NCBI RefSeq assembly: GCF_000150275.1
Contig: NW_002060953.1
Span: forward strand, 1,881,493 to 1,945,492
DNA: 64,000 nucleotides
Direction: 5' to 3'
Source of the DNA: Trichoplax adhaerens
Taxonomy: Eukaryota; Placozoa; Uniplacotomia; Trichoplacea; Trichoplacidae
Shown here: positions 1 to 12,830 of the stretch, piece after piece
Layout of the letters: each line of letters starts with the position of its first letter
Numbering within the stretch: position 1 is the stretch's first letter
Program-made: the position numbers and the translations under genes
Notes under the pieces: generated by a model
Seen by the model: only the letters and a program-made list of their open reading frames with translations
Databases searched by the model: none
What the model was told of the DNA's origin: nothing

Positions 1-3000
1 GATCTTCCCGGATATAGGGGTCAATATTCAACTGCAGGAGAATAAAACCATCCATCGAATGACCCACTGTATCAGTACTATCAATCCAATTGAAACAATA
101 CTCTTACCTCGATATCGCCTCCCTTATCAGAACCGTCGTAAGCGTCTACCTCTTCTTTTTCAAAACTTGTCTGAACGTTTAGGACACTTTTACATACCTC
201 CGGTATCATAAATAGCTGAAAGTATACTTGGCATATTTAGGAACTGCATTTGAGTACAATAAGAAAATAATATAAGCAAAACAAACCTGCTGTAGCACAG
301 AATTCATATAGCATGTAGCACCACCATTTTTTAGTCCAACATAACCATTAGAAGGTCTACATCCAACGGTAGGAGAATACTCCCAGACATCCAAAGCATT
401 AGAAATTTCCGCTAATCAAAATTTTGATAATATTAGAATCAATAGTTCTAATAATGAATTAATCCAATTTTATTCCATTTATAGATAAATACTTACGGTA
501 ATTAAACAATTCAGATAAAATATTGCATACAAGGTGGAAGTTCGATATTGAACCGACACAGAATGCGACTAATAGATCCATTGCGGCATTAGTAGTAATA
601 GGGGTATGACAAATTCGCTTCACCTGTTTCCAATTTATGTCGTCTATATTGTAAATACATGAATTTAAAGAATGATCTCCAATGATATATAAAGCAATAA
701 AGGTTAACCATGTAGACATGTATTACATATACCGATCGTTCCTTAAGGAGTAAATTTTATTCAAAACTTTACTTATACGCGACGCTTTATCATCTCACCT
801 TTCTTGGATCCAATATCATGTAGCAACTTCGAAGCAGGAAACAAAAATTGGTACATGAGTTCCTAAAAATGACATATTTAAAATTAGTAATACTATTTCA
901 GAATGACAAGCCAACTAATGATATCTTTCGTATCACCTCTATGAAACTAATGTTGTCATATTTGCAGCCAATGTACGATTTCTTTTGACCGGAGATAAAG
1001 GATAAGAGCTCTTTGGTGACGCTTAGATGGCCGTCTAGTAATATTTGATCAATGTCACCAAGCACGTTATTCTTTTTAAATTTCTCCTGAAAGGGACAGC
1101 GAAATATCATTAATATGATTATAAATAATCATAAATAGCCGAATTAGAAAATCACACCTTTATATTTCGTAACCAACTAATTTCATTAAGAAGCAAGTTC
1201 TCCGCTTTAGAAACTGGGACCTTGGTTACATGGCCGTAATTTAACAGCCTACAACAAGTAATATCATAATCACACACGCAATCATAGATCGTAATAGGCT
1301 TCACTTTCACTGGCAATTAGAGAAATTGAATGTTTACTAAATAGCACATTACATTGTATATACCTGCATGAAAGCAAAAAGTATTCTCCAGAAAACAGCG
1401 CAAATTCTTCTACAGCAGTCTAAAAAATAGCATACAGTGATTATACCAACTAAAGATTACATACTCTGTAAATAATGGTGTTTAATATAAATCATATTAT
1501 CTGAGTGAAGTCATACCGTTAAAATTGAAAAAAATAGTTCTAGAAAATGTAAGAGACATCTATTTCCAGGGCTACACTTAGTAGCGATCGTTAAAAACTG
1601 CTCAGCAGCACAAATTCGAACAGACCTAAATAAAACAGTAAATGTTGAAAGCATTTTGGCTAACAGTTAGCCTTAGTAGTGCATAGATACGAATGCATGT
1701 TTAGCGCATAATAATAGTGACCTGTTTCTGCATACTAACAACACGTCTACGATAAACAGCTGCCATGACTTTTCACGACTAAGTGTATCCAAAATTGAAG
1801 GACACAGCGCCAAGGATACACCTAAAACCTGTAGAAGAGTAAACGGAATCATTGTAAAAAGTATAACCAAAACAAGAGCGTTACATATTTCTACAAATAC
1901 CTCAAGGGCTTCCATTGCAACAGGACCTTCGTCAATACACGATGTAACCGTCGAGGTCTAAAATAGTTTACCATTTATAATTAATCTTTATTATAGCTGA
2001 TCAAAAATTAATATTATTTTCTTAGCGTAAAGATGACAGAATTTCTTTTACCTTTCCATGACGGAAAGCCTTCTGTAATTCGTCGATAGAGATATTGATG
2101 CAAGACAGGAGACCGCCAGCGGAAGTCCAAGCAATCTTGATGAAAAGCCGTATGTCTTCAATACTAGGCATGTACCTTGTAGCCTAAGTATAAATTGATG
2201 TATGAATTGATATCACTTTATACACTTATTACACGTAAATATTTTTATTTGTACCTTCTCTTTCATAATTTTCCCCATTTTTGCGGCGATATTTATTAAC
2301 ATAAACTCAGATTGAGGACATGGAACTGTCTGCAAAGCTTGTTGTAAAACTAGAGCAGCCGAGTGTGCAGCAGGCGTAACAGATGAATTTCCATTTTCAC
2401 GAACAGCATCAGCAACGATTGCAACCTGGGCATGACCAGTTACGGTCAGCAAAAATTTTCCTATTTTCAAACACAGATGGCATAATTGCCTATAAAAAAA
2501 AAAAATATTAAAAAGATACAAATCCACGCGTATTTTTCCTTTACCATTTATATATTTTACCTCTGTATCATTCTATTACACGATTGCTCAGATATATTTT
2601 GCCGAAGAAAGCTAAAAATATAGCTTAAACCACCAGATTTAATAAAGGATTTCTAGATCAACAAACAAAATGCATAAATATGATATATCAACTGGGTTGT
2701 CTAAAATTTAGGCTGCTTAACATAGGACAGTACTGAAATTTAAATAGTACAGAATACTTTATTGATCTTAACCTGAAAATTTTCAGTGCTTTCACTTTGT
2801 GGTAAAAAAGCAGGCATCAACATAGCGTAAATTACCTGCAGTAAAACACAGAAGATGAATATTTTTATTAATATCACAAATTTGCAGATAAAATGCCTAC
2901 CTCTAACGAATACAGACTGCGTAGAGAAACGGTCTCCCCAAGTTGGTTTTTCAACATTCCTCCGTCATGAACTTCATCATACTGTTCAACTATACCTTTA

Positions 3001-6000
3001 CACACCGTTTCTACGTTCTTTGTAATAAAATTTGCTATATCGCAAATATAGAGATAATTAGTAAATAGAATATGAAATAATGCACCAGAAATACACAATG
3101 TAACTTGCGCACATGCCATCAAATCATAGCATCTTATGGGCAACCTACCTGAGGGTAATCGTTGCAGCAAATCATAGACACCATTTACTATGCCATCGGT
3201 TGCTTCGAAAATAGCACCCACATCAGCCAGGTCGAACAAAAATTTAACATGGTTTTCCATTCCAGCAAATACCTAACACCATAAAATAGTTAACGATAAA
3301 AAGACAGTACTCATATAATAATCAATTTGCTATAAATGACAAACCACTCCTGGTAGGCATTTTTCTGCATCAATATTTGGGCCATCATAATGCCCATTAG
3401 GATAGCCAGAAGAAGATTCTGAAGAACTGTCTGGCGACGACGGTACAGAATTAATTCCTTGATTTACTTTCGCATATATGATCTAAGCATGAGCAGTTAA
3501 TGAAAATTACTTAATAAGTCATTAACGCGAGTGATGATGTACTGTATGTATAAACAGTAGAGGACTGAAACTAAGAGAGTATTTTTGCTTACCGATCTAT
3601 CACGTATTGGCATATCACAAACCAATTTGTTATCATCAGCCGGATTTAAAATTTCATTATTTACATATAAATCCGTACGATTATTACCACAAGACCTTAA
3701 CCTAACATACAATATTAGCCATTTGCGTTATGTCCTTTCCAGTCGTAATAAAGAAGCTAAAAATGTTATCAATACATAGAAACGAAATCTTCACCTATTT
3801 AAAATACGTCGGCGAAGGGTTCCTACGGACTCGTTAGAATGAGTGTAAAAGTCACTATCTTCTACACCTCTAAGATGATTTGGCAGCCTAATCTGAAGGG
3901 TTATGTGCTTACCGCGACAAGCTCTATCACCGTAACAACGATTTTATCCATTATTGCTAAGATCGGTATAATTATATCAATATTTTCAATATACATTTTA
4001 TATTTACCTCCCATGCGGTAAGATTGTCCTATCTCCAGAAAATTCATCATCACAGTCTGCAAAGTAATCCTTTATTACTTTCAGGACTCTAACGTTACGA
4101 GTAGCTTCTCTGACAATCATGTCTTGACTTTCGGTGGAACTACTTTCGGTCATAGCAAAAGACCTTAAATTGTTGCATGACACTTGCAAGCGTTTCATGC
4201 AAGTCTCTATAAATTCGCTATCAGCCAAAACCTACACCATAGAGTCAAAATTAGCATAAATTGATTGGCTGTTTAAGTATATTAGCTACGAGCTTGGGCA
4301 TTTGCATCAACTATTCGTACCTGACTATTCTGTACATCTGGATTTAAGGTTATATAAGTTTCCTTCAATAACTCAATCGCTTTATTTGCCACATCCTCTT
4401 CGCTACATAATACAACCTAAACAACATAGTTAGTTAGTCAAAGAAGGTGGATTTACAACGAAAGTCGATATCATTTTAAAGAGTAAGAATTAACTATCCT
4501 ACCCTCCAGATATAATCTACACCAATGAGCTCTTGGTCATGTTTGTATATCGGCTTTGTTTCATTATTAATTTTAGTACCTCCGTTAACAGCACGAAAAA
4601 ATAATTCAAAGCACCTAAAAGCATTCATTTCCAAATAAAATATCTGATTAATAAGTGCAAAAAGTACAATAACTTATATAATATCCATAGATACCTGACG
4701 CCGTTTTCTGTAAGAAGGCTAGGGTCGAACGTCAGAATATTTTTTTCAAAGAACTTCTGACATGTCTCAGGTTGCATTACAGTGGTATCTTCTAAAATCT
4801 ATAACGGATCGTGTGTTTAGCTTCCATAATCTTTATTGTCGTAGTCCACTAAGAAATATGTGAAATGAATAAACAAATACTACTACTTACCCTAGAAAAC
4901 CAAGTAAAACAAGCTTCTCTATCACTTAAGTGGATTCCTTTTTCAGCCAAGCAAAACCAAATCTATAACAAGCAGACGTTGCTGTTATGAATACTACTCA
5001 TACATACTGAAAATCAGAGCATATTAAGTCGCTTACAAGTTCGGCTTCAGGCAATTGTAAAATTAGATGGCCGTCTCTTAAACAATATCTTCAGCAAATA
5101 AAAGTATGTAAGGGTTACCCCAGAATTAGTATACGACAAATAATTGCACTTATTATAAATAGACTTCTACGATCAACGTAATAGCATCTCTACCTCAAAA
5201 ATGTAAGTCTTTCGTCAACTTGTTGAGAATGGGAATAGTGCGAAGCAGGCATAACGTCTGAGGTGGAATTCTCTCGAAAAGCTGTTAAGGATAAGTTGGA
5301 AATGAATATTGATCATCTATAAATGTAATCCTTAACAAATTCGACTAACCTTGAAAATGTGCTCTGGCCTTATTCATATAAATCGATAAGTTTTCTGCGG
5401 TTACAGAAACAATTTTGTGTTTCTGTTGTAACTGATTTATAACTTCATGGCGATAAAATAAATGCGATAATGGCTGAGAACGAGAATAATCTCGAGGTGC
5501 CTAGGTGATCGTAACGATAAAATCAAAATTAAAATTCAAAAAACAGTTTAAAATCATTACAGGGGTAATAGTACCTCATAAAATAGCTGACAAATTTCTT
5601 GGATGTGCTTGACAGCTGGAATGACCCAATTACTTTCTTTCAGCTCTTCTACACATTTATCGATCCAATTTGTCTTTTGTACATCGCGATCCTGTTATAA
5701 GTTAACTTTAGTATAATCTTGTCTAATTATCACAGTCATCTACAAATAAAAGTAATTACCGGTGAGCAATTGTAGTCCAAAATTTTAATATGTGCAGACA
5801 AGGCTAAATCCATAATTTCAATAGGGACGTCCCTGTCGTGAACTAAATTCCACAATAATTCTAAAACCTGTAATTTTTCATGTGATACCATTAGAACTCC
5901 AGCACAGTATATTCTAAAGATCAATAGGTAACAAAGTCAGTTATATTTATTACTAAATTTACTTTTTGGGCCATGAAGCCTTCTTTATCATCTTCTGCAA

Positions 6001-8806
6001 GACGTCTAATCAATTCAATCAATTTCTCTCTTTGTTTATTAGATGCATTGGTCCAACTTTTCTATTTTTGCAATAATATGTAGAAGTGTAAGTACGTTAC
6101 CAGACTTTAAAAAAAAGTTGTAATATCAATACATTACTTGAAAACAGTCGAATAAATAATCCAGTTGTTGCGCGGAAAAATCCCAAGCTAGCTTTGCTAG
6201 CAAATCATGCACATTTTTTACAATGGCTTCGTGTTTTCCAGCCTAAAAGTATAGAATGTCATTTTTTATTTCATTTTCGTACAAATGATAATAAAATAAG
6301 AAACAAAAATTTTGGCAAACCTGGGCCGCCCATATTAAATCAAGATCACGAAATGTAACAGCCTTTTCTTTAATCGCAAAACGAAGGATTTTCTCTAATT
6401 TTTCAACGTACTAATTATACAAAGATGATATCCAAATCAAATGGTTGCACTCTAACATACATGTAATTATATTAATTAAAATGAAGCAGATATTAGCATC
6501 AATTTACTTGTGGTTGATGTAAATTGTCCCGTAAAACTACATTAAGAACATCATTTTGTTGTATCCATTCCTGAAACATCAAAGCAATTTTAGAAAAGCA
6601 AATAAAATTTATAGTATTATTAGCGAATCATTCCATAACGCAAGAACCCAGTAAATCCAACTTACAGCGATTCGATCCGCTGTTAGCCAATCATCATCTG
6701 GATATGAAGAGCCAGTATTACGATGAGTAATGTACGATACGTTCATTATTAATCTGTTCATCTGCAAGAATAGCAATGTAAGGAAAGATCAGATTTATTC
6801 TATAATGCCTTGTTCACATAGTACCTTATCTAATTTTCTTACCTCGTTTAAGGCACTCATTTTGCCATTGAAGGAAGACATCTGTAATAACCTAATCGGC
6901 AAAGAATAGGTCAATATGGTAAGTGACATTAAGAATAACCTGTGATTAGTATTTGAAAGAGTACCTTAATACAATCTTAAGTCTAAACAGTTCAACAGTT
7001 CGGATTACTTCTTCTTTGCCTGGCACCCTAACAGACAGATTCTTCAAAGCCTAGCGAGATATATAATTTATCAGCGTGTTATTTTTTCGCAATCTATCAT
7101 ACAGCTAAAATATTAGGGTTTAATGAGCGCTACGTTTCAGTGAACGATAGAAGAAAAGAGGCACTATCGACATATCATACCCTAATAATGCTAGATATTG
7201 CGTCACTTTTCGATTCACTCTTGGATTCTTTCTTCAACTCGTCATCGCTGAGCTTATCCAATAACTTGGTGATATGATCCTAAAAAAATAAATACAATAC
7301 GATCAAGCAAAGCTCTACTCCCGTCAATTAAAAAGTGAAGCAAACCTCACCACAATAGGCATCATGTAATTCCGAAGGGTAGTTTCCGTTAAGAAATCGG
7401 CACAATTTCCGAATGGCCTGTTATATGTTAATAGCAATAACTAGATCTTTTTCTACGGATTACAGTTCTCTAACAATTTGGTTAATGCTACTTAATAACG
7501 TACATACCTATAATCATAGCTATCGCTAATTACCTGATCAAGGACGCAATGATTGGCACAGTTAGATTGGGTCCATTCAGCACGCGATCCACTACCGATT
7601 CAAAGCCACCCAACATTCCAAATTTATTAATGACATCAACAAGCCAGCCCTGTGTCAGTAAAGCAATTGGAGTTTAATGCCGTTGAATACATACATTAAA
7701 GGGTATAAAAAAATGTTCATTTTATTAGTTACTTTTGGGAATTTTGAATCAACAGATCTAGCGAATAATTCATCGGCGTTATGGCAGGATGCAACGGTTT
7801 CAGACGATTTTGTGCTGTTATGCTGATGAAATCTGAAAGAACAGCATTAATTTAGATATTGGGTACTTGACAGAAAACGATTACTAGCAATAACAATTGA
7901 CAGAATTTACCTTGAGCTCGGATTCATTGCTACAGCTAATAAATCAAGTAACGGCAAAATATCTTGATGAAACGTTACAACGCATAATTCTACCAGTTTC
8001 TCAATGTTTTTCACAATTGATCTCTAATCAATACAGAATTGAACACTATAATAAAACGCCATATCCAACAAGTTGTGTTACGAGGTCAATATTGCCACAA
8101 CTTGCCTGAATCTCGAATTTCCATCCACTCACGGCATCATCGCATAAAATTTTAGTAAAGGATGAAACTAGGCCATCTTTAATAAATCTCTGACAATATT
8201 GATGTGCTTCATCTATGATAGTGGATAAGAGAGCGTGTGACGGTAAGTTCAAATGTAAGGCAAATACTGTAGATAATATACACAAATAGAGTTCTCTGCC
8301 AAGTAAGGCATTACCTGTACATTCAAATATATCACTTTGTTGGCCAATTTTAATGGAAGACTCTAATAACACCAGTAATTCACCACCCGGTAAAACTGGA
8401 ACTACCCAACGTGTTTTATTTATCATTTCCTCCAGTTTATTAAGTTCAGCGATTGGAAATGTGATTTCTACCTTTGTCATTTCATCACTATCAACTAAGT
8501 TGAAAATTAAACAAAGACAATCAAGCTCCACAGATCAATTAATGGTAAGCGCAGTGAGTAATTTATGCAGCTTGACTAACCTGTTTCGGTATTATCTTGT
8601 TTTTCACCTGAAGGAGATTGGATAGTGCTAATGGTTGTGTTACTGCTGCTCATGGTTGTAGTAGTTGTTGATGTTGTCGTAGTAGTAGTGGATGTATCAC
8701 TGTTATCTTCCGTTGGGACATCACTAGTTGTATTATTCCCAGATGAGTTGGCAGGCTTTGAATTTTTATTATTTTCTGAGCCTGTTACAAGTACTGACAC
8801 AGTCAT
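1..8806 (-). CDS. USP9X: USP9X/FAF-type ubiquitin carboxyl-terminal hydrolase, 5' three-quarters (about 45 exons, 3' end off window)
   Basis: Large deubiquitinase of the USP9X/fat-facets family, which removes ubiquitin from substrates in the cytoplasm. Splicing exons by GT-AG rules gives about 1,630 residues collinear with the animal USP9X I know: an acidic Ser/Thr-rich N-terminus, then [11 protein letters not shown], helical-repeat blocks such as [11 protein letters not shown] and DPSLLTENG, a ubiquitin-like segment with NPADD and [21 protein letters not shown], and the Cys box [17 protein letters not shown]. The chosen start at 8804-8806 begins the Ser/Thr-rich first exon. Clear exons include 8581-8806, 8315-8494, 8106-8212, 7911-8023, 7733-7832, 7534-7649, 5350-5500, 4008-4231, 3345-3482, 2255-2489, 937-1086, 497-643, 287-411, 108-215 and 1-31. 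Most introns are about 50-150 bp. His-box exons lie beyond the left edge. The junction of exons 4008-4231 and 3795-3887 is in frame, but the product seems to lack about a dozen residues relative to vertebrate USP9X. Confidence 0.95.
287..411 (-). CDS. USP9X: USP9X catalytic Cys-box exon
   Basis: This exon carries the USP Cys box, with the nucleophile Cys codon at plus positions 311-313 inside GGATCYMN. It begins with two bases completing a codon from exon 497-643 and ends CAG CAG before a GT donor. The next exon, 108-215, continues LFMIPEV, matching the family's LYMIP. The LYMIP-like continuation and the following short acidic linker favour USP9X over USP24 or USP34. Confidence 0.93.
8024..8105 (-). 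other. GC-AG intron in the USP9X gene
   Basis: On the minus strand exon 8106-8212 ends ATTCAG and is followed by GCAAGT, the consensus of a GC-type donor (AG|GCAAGT). The acceptor is GATTAG at 8024-8029, and exon 7911-8023 then reads in frame [14 protein letters not shown], matching the USP9X family. No GT donor nearby keeps the conserved frame. All other introns I traced in the gene are GT-AG. Confidence 0.8.
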
Positions 8807-10300
8807 GATGCTTTTAATACTGAATAAGCAGTGACTGATTGCTTAATTTACAATCAAACACAACCAGATCCTGATAAAAGGTGGTCATGAAAGATAGTTC
8901 AACAAATTCAGTTAATAACTTGGTGTAGAATACGTTGGTAATAATTTTCCAAAGATCCCAAATCCACTATGTCAATTCTGCTAAGTCTTTACCTATGATT
9001 GAGAACATCACGAGACAAGTTAATCAAGCCTGTGCAGATATTGAAAAAACAGGTTTGTATCACACTATTTGTAAAGGTTAGCCGCTCAATAGTAATTAAC
9101 CACCAGGCTATACACCAGATAGCATAACAATAAGGAATATTGAGCATGGATAAGAAATTAAGAAGGTAATCGATTTAACACAATTGTCCAATTTACAGGC
9201 ATAGCAAGACATTAGGGGATAATACACCTGTAACTGCATGTAACCACAACGATTCATAAAATGATAGAACATCTTTCCCGTTAGGGCATGGAAGACAATG
9301 GAATGATGAAGAAAGATGTACCGAGAAATGTAGCTCTTACTAACTTTTAAGCTAAATTAGTCAGCAACCAAAGTGAATATACCATTAATTGATTGTTAAA
9401 TAGTATGCATCGTTTCCATGATATATACCTACAAACTACCTACGTCAATGTACAATGTTTAAAGGCCAAGATAGCAGCTATATTGCAAGGTCAATAAAAG
9501 ATTCTCTAATTATGTCCAAATCATCGCTCGTCCAGGGGTGTTTATTGGCTTAATTTAGCACCTATCGGTTGCTATTTCTCAAACCTTTGTAGATGATAGC
9601 AGGGGATGAAAATATTGTAACCTTGACAACTCTGCAAATCTTCAACATTACTACAACTTGATTGATCACTTGAAACGTAAGAGTTGTAGCACTAAAGTAC
9701 GCTATTGAAATTTTGTAGTCTTGTCAGAAGAGTCTTAATTATCATTAGCCTTGGCTAATGATTATTACTCCATGTTGACATCACTATACTTGACTTTCAA
9801 AGTGAGAAGTATTACACTCTTCACTTTTTCCATCATACTAAACAAAACTAAGAAAAAAAAGAACGTGAGAGAAGCATTCAATCCTCCTGTCAGTCTCTTT
9901 CATCTACTCCTCATCATGTCAGTAGCCATCTCCCATGATTATTCGTTAATGATGAATTATTCTTGATCGATCTCTTCAACGTGACGTATTGTCCTTCATG
10001 AGAAAAACTGTAATCATTGCCATTGGGAGAAATTGGCGTCTTGTAACTAAACTTCATCCGCAAAAGGAAGAATTATCCAATTACAATACTACTCTACTTG
10101 GTCATCTCATATTACCCAAGTAAAAATTCATCATGATACTGATTGTCATGATTTGCTTGATTGATTCATTCGTTGCAACGTATTTGTTGTATGCAATACT
10201 AAAACACGACGCCTATAAGGTAGTGGTTTAACTTTTGTAATGTACACGATTGCAATGACTCTAGACTAGATCATAAAGAGTAGAATCATGCTAGGCAAAA
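8807..10300. other. AT-rich stretch upstream of USP9X; no gene recognised
   Basis: This should contain the USP9X promoter and 5'UTR, but I see no TATA box or other element I can defend. No reading frame is long enough or protein-like enough to call. A near-perfect inverted repeat lies at 9737-9766. Confidence 0.5.
9737..9766. repeat. 30-bp inverted repeat (hairpin)
   Basis: The arms AATTATCATTAGCC and GGCTAATGATTATT pair at 13 of 14 positions around a two-base centre. No flanking T-run or terminal-repeat partner was seen, so its role is unknown. Confidence 0.6.
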
Positions 10301-11890
10301 AAAGAAATACTTGTCGATTATCAAGGATATCAAAGTACTGGTTGGCAAGGCATAAAATAATTCAATCCGATGACGAAAACACTTCTTGAGGCAATGGGCA
10401 ATTTGTTCGGACTAGACGTTACAGTCATGATGGCTTTGGGGTACCAACATACGTACACTGAATGGGATTCTCTCTCGTTACTACAAGTTTACGTCGGTCT
10501 AAACTAACCTTTCAAGTTTGTATTGCTGGGGTTCTACTCCGTTTAAAGTAGTTGGTTGGTAGGAGAATTGCATCACTAAGATCCATTCATTGATCGAAGA
10601 CTTAGGCCGATGTTGATGGAGGAAGAAAACAACACTGCCCCATGATGTTGGGGGTAACCCTGCAAGTACCGTTGTTGACACGGTCGATGCTATCGGTGAC
10701 TCTATGGAAGCGAAAGAAAATAAAAGTTGAATTGGAAGTGGTTCTTCTTCATTGGACAGACAGTAATGGATAGAGACTATTGGAGAAAAGAATTGACCCT
10801 TTACTATGGCGTCATGAAGACGAATGAAAAGTGAAATTAGAATAAGGCTTAGGACGAGTTGCGTCAAGATTCACCAACAATGTTGGAATCCCAATGGAAA
10901 GCAATGAAAAATGGCTGCAGACGAGCCAGTCGATGGCCTATACCACCATTGACATGAATTGAAGAAGGTAACATAGTATGGTATTTCAATCACTACGATA
11001 ATCTTTATCAAGCGTATTGGATACTTTATAACCTTGATCCAGTAGCAGTAAGAGGATTATTTGGGGGTAAAAATGGACAATCATTGATGCAAGGTATTGC
11101 AAGTTGTTGGGCCATGATCAAAAAATGATCAACTCATTTAATGAATCGCTTAGCGATTGATTCCTTTTCGACAGTAGTCGATGACTACGCTCCATTTATC
11201 CTATCTTTGGCCTTGCTGCCATCAACTCCAGGTCGATACCCTGTCTTTCAAGGCAAAAATAATGGCTAAATGCAATGGATAGCATGTCAAAGCAGCCATT
11301 GCTTTGGCTGCATCTAGCGCCTTGAGAGTGTCGAGATCGCCATTCGTATCGATTGCCGTCGTTTTGACTCTCTGTTATCCTGCCTACGTCAGTCAGCGCT
11401 GTATGATACATTAACCTCTTCCTGCAAGGCCATTCTGAGTCCGACTGCAGCGACAAGGTCGGCCCATGGTTTGATACCCACTGTTGGGCAACACTTTCAA
11501 CGGCAATCTACTCCTTTTTCAAGGTGCAACTTGAAATCAAGGCATAACGTGAAAACTTACCTTTAAAATAACATCAATTCTCTTCAACAACGTCGACTCA
11601 AGCCAAGCAATGGAAAGGAACTGAATCTCCAGTCGTCATGGAGGTGCTCGTCGCTGACAAGAAATGGAGGAAAAGTAGGACAGCAGTCAGTACAAGCCCA
11701 ATTCAACACAGCGATTGTCCAAGGGGCCGGCAATGGAAACAGCCCATTTGTATGGCTTTAAGCTATGTCTTGCGACATACCCCTATCGGCCAGTCGACTA
11801 CAGTCCACTCATAACAAATGAATTCTACAGTCCATATCAGTGCTGCACACTGTAAAATGATAGTACATTGTACTGTGATGGAGGTACTGT
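10300..11890. other. GC-richer segment without an intact gene
   Basis: Base composition visibly rises over the flanking DNA, nearing half GC around 11200-11800. Frames on both strands are interrupted: the longest minus-strand stretch, about 122 codons near 10500-10870, shows no recognisable domain. It could be a decayed mobile element or DNA of different origin. No terminal repeats or transposase motifs were recognised. Confidence 0.4.
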
Positions 11891-12830
11891 AGACTAGGAA
11901 TGGACTGACCGCTTGCTTGCCCTACAATGGTACAGTACTAATATCCGTGCTGCACACTGTAAATCGACAGTACATTGTACTGTCGATTTAGGTACTGTAG
12001 GTTGACTTGGAATGGACTGACCGCTAGCTTGCACTGCTTAAACAGTGATACTGATATCAGTGCTGTACACTGTAAACCGACAGTACATTGTACTGTAATG
12101 GAGGTACTGTACTGTAGGTAGACTAGGAATGGACTGACCGCTTGCTTGCCCTGCTTAAACAGTGGTACAGTACTAATATCCGTGCTGCACACTGTAAATC
12201 GACAGTACAGTACAGTACATTGTAAATTGACAGTACATTGTACTGTCGATTTAGGTACTGTAGGTTGACTTGGAATGGACTGACCGCTTGCTTGCACTGC
12301 TTAAACAGTGATACTGATATCGGTGCTGCACACTGTAAACCGATAGTACTGTACATTGTACTGTAACGGAGGTACTGTAGGTAGACTAGGAATGGACTGA
12401 CCGCTTGCTTGCCCTGCTTAAACAGTGGTACAGTACTAATATCCGTGCTGCACACTGTAAATCGACAGTACAGTACATTGTAAATCGACAGTACATTGTA
12501 CTGTCGATTTAGGTACTGTAGGTTGACTTGGAATGGACTGACCGCTTGCTTGCACTGCTTAAACAGTGATACTGATATCGGTGCTGCATACTGTAGACTG
12601 CTGCACACTGTAAACCGACAGTACTGTACATTGTACTGTAACGGAGGTACTGTAGGTAGACTAGGAATGGACTGACCGCTTGCTTGCATTGCTTAAACAG
12701 TGATACAGTACTGATATCAGTGCTGCACACTGTAAATCGACAGTACATTGTACTGTAACAGAGGTACACTAGGAATGGACTGACCGCTTGCTTGCACTGC
12801 TTAAACAGTGATACTCTGACAGAACTATAC
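11890..12830. repeat. Minisatellite, 8 copies, rich in GTACTGTA/TACAGTAC palindromes
   Basis: The core GGAATGGACTGACCGCTTGC recurs, with slight variation, at about 11897, 12009, 12126, 12272, 12389, 12530, 12664 and 12772, giving spacings of 108-146 bp. Each unit has a second block containing CTGCACACTGTAAA and a near-palindrome ACAGTACATTGTACTGT. Length differences between units come from extra TACAGTAC steps in that block. Long minus-strand open frames inside the array are a by-product of the repetition and contain the same peptide over and over. I do not consider them genes. Confidence 0.93.

Noticed and set aside
3888-4007. Extra USP9X exon reading KIVVTVIEL
   Set aside because: Neither border keeps the phase with neighbouring exons, and one frame hits a stop. 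Direct joining of the flanking exons is in frame. Reported as an open question instead.
10300-11890. Decayed transposase gene
   Set aside because: I looked for DDE, reverse-transcriptase and terminal inverted repeat signatures in all frames and recognised none. Composition alone is not enough.
11938-12769. Long minus-strand open frames (up to 188 codons) inside the minisatellite
   Set aside because: They repeat the same peptide with each unit and have no domain, splice signals or composition of a real protein. They follow from the repeated DNA.
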